Below are positions 7,154-11,465 of a DNA stretch of 11,465 nt, piece by piece; within the stretch, counting starts at the first letter, position 1; the number at the start of each line of letters is the position of its first letter. The translations under genes and the position numbers were made by a program. Origin of the DNA: Victivallales bacterium (lineage in GTDB: Bacteria; Verrucomicrobiota; Lentisphaeria; Victivallales; JAADHT01). Under the pieces are notes generated by a model. That model saw only the letters and a list, made by a program, of their open reading frames with translations. It did no database searches and was not told the DNA's origin. The stretch spans positions 1-11,465 of the forward strand of contig JAFGFR010000232.1 of the NCBI GenBank assembly GCA_016930955.1, read 5' to 3'.

Positions 7154-7957
7154 ATGAAGGCGTTTTTCATATTTCTCAACCTTATCCTCTTCGTCCTGGT
7201 GGTCGTGCTGCTTGTGCTTCACATAACCCGCAAGCCCTTGCCTCCGGAGAAGATCCTTGCATCAACCCCCTCCGCGCCGGATGTCGGCGTAGCGTCTCCA
7301 TTTGACTTCAACGGCAGCCCCCTGAGCGAGTCGGAGCTGGCGATTGTAGTTGACAGTGAGCTTTTCTCCTCCTCGAGGGGCCAGACCTCGGCTCCGGGGC
7401 AGCAGGCGCCGGCGGATCTCGCCAGACTCAACAGGGAGAAACTCGAGCTGTCGGGCATTTTCAGGATGGGCAACATCAAAGGAGCCACGATACTGAACTC
7501 CTTCTCCGGCCCTTCCGGCCAGGCAAACAGAAAAAACTTCTTCATGGTCGGGGATAAGATCGGAGACACCCCCTACATGCTCCATAACATCAACCCTGAG
7601 GATAGCACAGCGGTGATCAGCATGGGAAGCTCGCTATTCTCACTTAAAATTGACCGCGACAGTACCGGCAGCCTCCAGAGAAGAAGCCAGGCCACCGCAG
7701 ACAGCAAGGCTCTTTCCTCTCTCTCCGCCGCCTCTGCAAGACCCGCTTTACAACCCTCCCCGGACGTTCCTGCGCCGACGGCTCAGGGGCAAGACCAGGA
7801 GTCGGACACCGCCCGAGAACAGCCTCAGGCCAATACCACAGACCCGCCACCGCAGAGCACGAGAAGGGTCATCCAACAGCGCAGCCCGGAGGAGATGAAG
7901 AGGATAAGAGAGGAGATACTCAAGAAAATGCAGGAAAGAAGAGGCGGAAACCCATAA
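7154..7957 (+). CDS. GspC/PilP-like membrane-anchored protein (type II secretion clamp type)
   Basis: 267 residues. One N-terminal membrane helix at about 4-23 follows a very short cytoplasmic start, so most of the protein lies outside the inner membrane. A low-complexity linker (30-95) contains DSELFSS, like the LF segment before the homology region of GspC. Residues 97-167 resemble that homology region: LELSGIFRMGNIKGATI, FFMVGDKIGDTPYML, INPEDSTAVISMGSSLFSLKI, the small beta-domain with which GspC and PilP contact the outer-membrane secretin. A Pro/Gln/Ser-rich stretch (190-235) and a charged helix (244-263) end the protein. No PDZ domain is seen, so it is a short GspC variant. AAGGAG at 7132-7137 is 16 bases from the ATG, longer than ideal, and no other in-frame start exists. 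In this genus-level context it would serve pseudopilin or type II secretion machinery, but no other such gene is adjacent. The fold call is moderate. Confidence 0.6.
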   Translation: MKAFFIFLNLILFVLVVVLLVLHITRKPLPPEKILASTPSAPDVGVASPFDFNGSPLSESELAIVVDSELFSSSRGQTSAPGQQAPADLARLNREKLELSGIFRMGNIKGATILNSFSGPSGQANRKNFFMVGDKIGDTPYMLHNINPEDSTAVISMGSSLFSLKIDRDSTGSLQRRSQATADSKALSSLSAASARPALQPSPDVPAPTAQGQDQESDTAREQPQANTTDPPPQSTRRVIQQRSPEEMKRIREEILKKMQERRGGNP

Positions 7958-7976
7958 ACCTAAAAGGAGGTGTCAA

Positions 7977-8063
7977 ATGGCTGAATGCCCGAATATCAGT
8001 GATTTTCACTTGCCAGGCCGCTGCGGCGGTACAGGCCGGGCGATGTCCCCAGTTTTGCCTTGA
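7977..8063 (+). pseudogene. Remnant 5' end of a small Cys-containing protein gene (MAECP start) behind a strong ribosome binding site
   Basis: AAAAGGAGG at 7962-7970 followed six bases later by ATG (7977) is the strongest ribosome binding site in the window, only 20 bases after the GspC-like stop. The frame reads MAECPNISDFHLP and ends after 28 codons. The opening MAECP resembles the start of a family of small Cys-rich proteins (MAECP--AGCPFFND...) found in deltaproteobacteria and related groups, but the rest does not match. It runs antisense through the 3' end of the araC-type gene. I read it as the third gene of the glgP operon, truncated by a rearrangement near 7995-8010. It could also be a genuine 28-residue peptide. 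Family recollection is unverified. Confidence 0.45.
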
Positions 8064-8784
8064 AGACCCTTGACATGTAGTTGCGGTCGCGAAATCCGCA
8101 AAGCGCTGCGATCTCGTCCATGCTTTTTTCGGAGTAGAGCAGCATCTCGCATGCTTGGTTGAGGCGTGATTTTATCAGATAGGTGTTCGGAGACATGGAG
8201 GTTTGGGTTTTAAAGAGCCGTGCGAATGCATTCCGGCTCAGCCCTGCTGTTCTTGCCATATCCTGCTGCCGGTACTTATGTCCTGGGCTTGAATTGAAGA
8301 GTTCCAGCACTTTCAGCAGGCGGGGATCCTGCGGCCTCTCCGGCCAGATGTCCTCCGGCAAACAGGCCAATACCATGGTAATCAGGGAACAGGCTCTGAG
8401 CAGCCTGATGTTTGGCTGTGCCTCGGAATCGCGCAGCTTCAATATCAAATCCTCCATCAGTGCATCAACCCTGACCTTGAAAATCTTTCCTGAAAAAGAA
8501 TCACAGGGCTGCCCAAGTTTGGCATGGATATAGAAATGAGGGCATGGCCTGAGCGAGAGGTGTCTTATCGGGGTGTGCGGAGGAATAACGAGCAGCTCTT
8601 CAGGAGAAGGGAAATGGCTTGAATTCCGGAATTGAACCCCCGCGCCTCCGTCGGGATACCAGTAGAGACGCCAGCTTGGACGGGCGACAAGCGCACCGGT
8701 CCTGCTGCGAACTTCGCAGAATTGACAGTGATAGACAGTCAATTGAAGCGGCGGAAACATGCTCCTGCTTTCCTGAATCAACAT
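7996..8784 (-). CDS. AraC-family transcriptional regulator
   Basis: 262 residues. The N-terminal part (about 35-100) is a cupin-like sensor: RPSWRLYWYPDGGAGVQF, then EELLVIPPHTPIRH and HFYIHAKLGQP, a pattern common in AraC regulators of Victivallales-type bacteria. The C-terminal DNA-binding domain carries two helix-turn-helix units: about 173-191 (QDMARTAGLSRNAFARLFK) and about 222-242 (DEIAALCGFRDRNYMSRVF), followed by the usual G-SP--YR ending at 246-253. The ATG at 8784 is preceded by AAAAGGA with about nine bases spacing. The ligand is unknown; a sugar from the polysaccharide attacked by the downstream glycosidase is likely. It is divergent from the prepilin/glycosidase pair and has a palindrome just upstream (8797-8820), suggesting autoregulation and control of that pair. 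Its last residues overlap the antisense MAECP remnant, so its 3' end may have been newly formed. Confidence 0.93.
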   Translation of the reverse strand: MLIQESRSMFPPLQLTVYHCQFCEVRSRTGALVARPSWRLYWYPDGGAGVQFRNSSHFPSPEELLVIPPHTPIRHLSLRPCPHFYIHAKLGQPCDSFSGKIFKVRVDALMEDLILKLRDSEAQPNIRLLRACSLITMVLACLPEDIWPERPQDPRLLKVLELFNSSPGHKYRQQDMARTAGLSRNAFARLFKTQTSMSPNTYLIKSRLNQACEMLLYSEKSMDEIAALCGFRDRNYMSRVFKAKLGTSPGLYRRSGLASENH

Positions 8785-8796
8785 CGGATTATATCC

Positions 8797-8820
8797 TTTT
8801 TGTGCAAAAGTGCATAAAAA
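8797..8820. promoter_or_regulatory. 24-base palindromic operator candidate between araC and the prepilin gene
   Basis: TTTTTGTGCA (8797-8806) and TGCATAAAAA (8811-8820) are inverted arms of ten bases with one mismatch around AAAG. The core also reads as a direct repeat of GTGCA eight bases apart. It lies 13-36 bases upstream of the araC-type start codon, inside or near its promoter, and about 175 bases before the prepilin start. A binding site for the regulator itself or for a LacI/GntR-type partner is likely. The symmetry is visible; the role is inferred. Confidence 0.55.
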
Positions 8821-8993
8821 CAGTGATAAAATCTATAGCAATCAGTTGAAATTATGTTAGAATATGAATAAATCAAGAGTGGAATTGATAACTGTGGGAC
8901 ATTGGGACAGGAAATATGAGAGGATTTGGACAGATGGACAACTTTTCATTGGAGAAGATAATTTTTGATGAAAAAGTAAAGAAGGGAAGCCGG

Positions 8994-9647
8994 ATGAACA
9001 TCCCGAACGCGGTGGCAAACCGCATGCACGGTTTGGTCGGTGGGGTGAAGCCGATGTGCCACAGGCACAGAGGCTTCACTCTAATAGAACTTCTCGTGGT
9101 GATTGCAATCATCTCTATTTTGGCGGCCATGCTTATGCCTGCATTGAAGTCCTCCCGGGATATGGCAAAGGGGATTTCCTGTCGAAGCAACTTGCGCCAA
9201 GCCAGTGCTGGCACCATGTGCTATTCGGTGGATTTCAATGGTTATCTGCCGGCCAACTCCCAAACAGAACCATTCAAACGATGGGGGGTCTACCTCGTCC
9301 CGGTCTACGTTTCCCAACACGTCGCACATTGTCCTTCCGGACTCGACTATTTGGGTGGAAACCTTTATCATGTATCACAGGGATGCTATGCGATGACCTG
9401 GAGAGGCACTTTCGAGAAAATCCTGTACAATTCCTCCGTTTCAAGTGTCTTCTTGCAACTTGATTCCATCACGCCGTCCAACAAATGGAATTCGGAGGTT
9501 TGGAACTATCAGTTTAATGATCATTCCATTTCCCTGCGCCATCTTTACAGGGCGAATATTTCATTTCTTGACGGACATGCGGATTCCATAGCCAGAGGAA
9601 CGGAGCCTCTCCATAGCGCTTATATGCAATCTCGAACATATCCATGA
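8994..9647 (+). CDS. Pseudopilin-like protein with prepilin N-terminal motif and H-X9-DG motif
   Basis: The frame opens at an ATG at 8916 (243 residues). I prefer the ATG at 8994 (217 residues) because GAAGGGAAG stands just before it and the codons upstream look like leader DNA; an ATG at 9054 would give a six-residue leader. Counting from 8916, the prepilin peptidase site is G53-F54 in RGFTLIELLVVIAIISILAA: the basic leader is cut after G53, F54 is methylated, and E58 is the conserved glutamate, followed by one long membrane helix. The globular part ends with H209-LYRANISFL-D219-G220, an exact H-X9-DG motif that marks prepilin-processing-associated proteins of Planctomycetes, Verrucomicrobia and Lentisphaerae. 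These are secreted pseudopilin-like proteins of unknown task, often many per genome and often beside glycosidase genes, as here (45 bases before the next gene). Confidence 0.9.
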   Translation: MNIPNAVANRMHGLVGGVKPMCHRHRGFTLIELLVVIAIISILAAMLMPALKSSRDMAKGISCRSNLRQASAGTMCYSVDFNGYLPANSQTEPFKRWGVYLVPVYVSQHVAHCPSGLDYLGGNLYHVSQGCYAMTWRGTFEKILYNSSVSSVFLQLDSITPSNKWNSEVWNYQFNDHSISLRHLYRANISFLDGHADSIARGTEPLHSAYMQSRTYP

Positions 9648-9651
9648 CGGA

Positions 9652-9679
9652 GTGGCGCTGCATCCAAATGGCATGCCAC
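9652..9679 (+). repeat. Imperfect hairpin between the prepilin and glycosidase-like genes
   Basis: GTGGC at 9652-9656 can pair with GCCAC at 9675-9679, with TGC/GCA pairing further inside. No T-run follows, so it is not a terminator and leaves the two genes free to share a transcript. It may stabilise or punctuate the mRNA. Confidence 0.3.
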
Positions 9680-9691
9680 ACGGGTTGAAAT

Positions 9692-11465
9692 ATGATTCAT
9701 TCATTCAGAAACAGTCGTTGTCTGCTCGCTGGAGTTCTCTTGTCGATTGGCGGGATATCTCTCTTTGCAGGCTTGCCCAAGGAGTTTACAGTGCCTACAC
9801 CTGGACGGACGGAAATAATTGTCAACGCCGAGCGTGTGGCGGCGCCGGTCAACCGCGAAGTGATGGGAGTGTGCCTCCCCTATCTGCCGGAGCAGGATCG
9901 GCTTGTCTCCTTGTTCGATGGTTGCCTTGACGGAACCAGCGGTCATTTGTGGGGAAGCTGGAGAGAGGATCCGGAGCTGGCGCCGGAATTTATGGGTAAC
10001 GACATGCCTTTTGTCGAACGAACGGGGATGGCGACGCGTTATCTGTACGTGTGCGATCCCAAGATTAAGCGGCCTGCACATTATGCGTCCCCTGAGGACA
10101 ACAACCTCGATCCCTGGCATCAGCCGTCGGCGCGGGCCGCACTATTTCGCAACCTGAACAAGACACCTCATCCTGGTTTCCCGGACGGTTTTGGTATCGA
10201 TCGGTTTCGGGTATGGTGCGAGCCGCAGTTTCCGGTCAAGGGCGCATGGCCAGCGGAAGACTACGCCCGGTATGCCATCGATGTATCGCGTGCCATTCGC
10301 GCCGTGGACTCGACGGTGCAAATCGGAGTCAATGATCACTCGGGCAACATGAAGTGGAACGAACACATGCTACAGACTGTGGCGGCGGAAGACCGGGAGG
10401 CCATAGATTTCTTCGCCATCCACCTGTTCAGCATGGGATGGCATCAAACAAAGGGAACTCTGGGTGAGTACTACTCCCGCATGTCAATGGCAGAAGTCGA
10501 ACGGCGGCGCATAACCGAGCGTACCGAGCTGGCGTGGCGGTTGGGACTCGGCAACTGGCACGTGGATGTCAGTGCCTGGAACATACATCCGATGGGGTAC
10601 AGCCCCCCCTATGACGTGTCGACCGACATGGCCGTAGCTCTTCATGTTGCTTCCATGTTTGGCGTGTTCTGGGAAACCGGCATTCAGGCCGCGCACTATT
10701 TTCAACTTTCATCGAGTAATACAAACGACAACCATTTCGCCCTGGCGCAATTGGGTGATGACGGGTTCACGCCACGCCCGGCCGGGGAAGTTTTCCGGTT
10801 GTATGGCGAATTTTTCCGTGGCTGGCGGCTGGCGGTGAAATTGGACAGCCCAACCTTCCACGACCCGGTCGGCGATGTGAACGTCCCACTGGTCGTGGCC
10901 CACGCCGCGCACGACCCGGACAATCAACGCCTCGTTGTCATCCTGACCAATAAACATGAAACGAAAACGGTGGACATTGATCTCTCATTGCCGAACTGGC
11001 AACCGTCCCAATACGAGGCGGATTGGATTAGTCTAACTTCGGAATTCCCCACTGCCCGCGAAGCCGTGCGTGAATCACGTCCTCTGCCGCTGCCCTACGG
11101 CCCGAATCCACAAATCAGTTTGAACTTGCCACCGCACAGCATCCATGCTTTGGTTTTGCCGGGGATCGTACATAAACCGGTTACGGAGGCGCATTCCTCC
11201 CCGGCGGGCGGCGCCACGCTAGTCGGAATCGCCGAGCCCAATGCGGTTCCGCCCGCAGATTTTCTTTCGGGAGACTGCGGATTGCCCGAACAGGTGGAGA
11301 ATCCCGGGGTCGAGTTGTTGGCCGATGAGCAAGGCGTGGTGAACTTGGCTTCGACATTGGAAATCAGCGGGCGAGCCGCCGACATCCCCAAAGGGTTCAT
11401 TGGCGAAACGCGCAACTGGATATTCGCCCCCGCCGGGGGCGAATACAGCTTCGTCGCCGCCGTGC
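9692..11465 (+). CDS. Secreted glycoside hydrolase-like protein (clan GH-A type, GH39/GH51-like), 3' end outside window
   Basis: 591 codons are present and the frame is still open at the window edge. Residues 1-26 form a signal peptide (basic start, hydrophobic LLAGVLLSIGGISLFA, likely cut before GLPK). Residues 40-340 resemble the TIM barrel of arabinofuranosidase/xylosidase-type enzymes: a first strand VNREVMGVCLPYL (53-65), the acid/base strand DRFRVWCEP with E177, AIDFFAIHLFS (237-247), and VDVSAWNIHP (291-300). The family pattern for the acid/base is WNEP and for the nucleophile strand TEWN; here they read WCEP and SAWN, so the usual nucleophile Glu is replaced by A295. Residues 395-490 form a beta-sandwich (RLVVILTNKHETKTVDIDL ... 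LPPHSIHALVLP) typical of these enzymes. A further domain begins at about 565. The ATG at 9692 is the only start after an in-frame TGA at 9686; its ribosome site is weak, so coupling to the prepilin gene is plausible. Substrate unknown. Confidence 0.7.
   Translation, partial: MIHSFRNSRCLLAGVLLSIGGISLFAGLPKEFTVPTPGRTEIIVNAERVAAPVNREVMGVCLPYLPEQDRLVSLFDGCLDGTSGHLWGSWREDPELAPEFMGNDMPFVERTGMATRYLYVCDPKIKRPAHYASPEDNNLDPWHQPSARAALFRNLNKTPHPGFPDGFGIDRFRVWCEPQFPVKGAWPAEDYARYAIDVSRAIRAVDSTVQIGVNDHSGNMKWNEHMLQTVAAEDREAIDFFAIHLFSMGWHQTKGTLGEYYSRMSMAEVERRRITERTELAWRLGLGNWHVDVSAWNIHPMGYSPPYDVSTDMAVALHVASMFGVFWETGIQAAHYFQLSSSNTNDNHFALAQLGDDGFTPRPAGEVFRLYGEFFRGWRLAVKLDSPTFHDPVGDVNVPLVVAHAAHDPDNQRLVVILTNKHETKTVDIDLSLPNWQPSQYEADWISLTSEFPTAREAVRESRPLPLPYGPNPQISLNLPPHSIHALVLPGIVHKPVTEAHSSPAGGATLVGIAEPNAVPPADFLSGDCGLPEQVENPGVELLADEQGVVNLASTLEISGRAADIPKGFIGETRNWIFAPAGGEYSFVAAV

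Noticed and set aside
8846..8874. Promoter-like TTGAAA (8846-8851) before the prepilin gene
   Set aside because: No hexamer at 15-18 bases matches a -10 box better than three of six; the region is simply AT-rich.
9652..9930. 92-codon frame overlapping the start of the glycosidase-like gene
   Set aside because: The signal-peptide-bearing glycosidase frame from 9692 covers it and continues to the window end with domain content; this frame is its shadow.
1..11465. CRISPR array, tRNA, rRNA or insertion sequence
   Set aside because: No regularly spaced repeats, cloverleaf sequences, rRNA segments, transposase genes or paired terminal repeats were seen on either strand.

Overview
The window looks like bacterial chromosome from the PVC superphylum, most likely Lentisphaerota (Victivallales-like). 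The strongest sign is a type II pseudopilin-like protein carrying both an N-terminal prepilin methylation motif and an exact H-X9-DG motif. It lies divergent from an AraC-family regulator and directly upstream of a secreted glycosidase-like gene, a layout common in that group. The taxon is inferred from gene types; no rRNA or other marker is present.

Left part (1-3464): an accessory, rearranged zone. A yheU (UPF0270) coding sequence at the left edge has lost its first codons to an AT-rich gene for a multi-zinc-ribbon, Vsr/EDxHD-like endonuclease on the same strand. The last 13 residues of the endonuclease are an out-of-frame reading of yheU. After about 290 bases of non-coding sequence comes a chimeric ORF. 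Its N-terminal half is a BRO-N phage-antirepressor-like protein and its C-terminal half matches my memory of the tail of a restriction-type DEAD/DEAH helicase. It looks like a deletion scar from a lost restriction/defence locus.

Middle part (3465-8063): a good sigma70-type promoter precedes a zinc-binding SAM methyltransferase gene. The Shine-Dalgarno-proximal ATG of that gene is in frame but cut off by a TGA four codons later. After about 370 bases without a gene comes a complete glycogen phosphorylase (glgP), then a GspC/PilP-like membrane-anchored protein, then a strong ribosome binding site leading into only the first few codons of what appears to be a third, lost gene.

Right part (7996-11465): an araC-type regulator gene (minus strand) with a 24-base near-perfect palindrome just upstream of its start, a divergent prepilin/H-X9-DG gene, and a signal-peptide-bearing glycosidase-like gene that runs off the window. 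The last two probably form one operon controlled by the regulator and serve extracellular polysaccharide use. The glycosidase appears to lack the usual nucleophile glutamate.

The most unusual items are the endonuclease/yheU junction, the BRO-helicase chimera, the in-frame TGA in front of the methyltransferase, and the altered catalytic residues of the glycosidase. I see no convincing evidence of a wholly new multi-gene system. I see no tRNA, rRNA, CRISPR array or insertion sequence.
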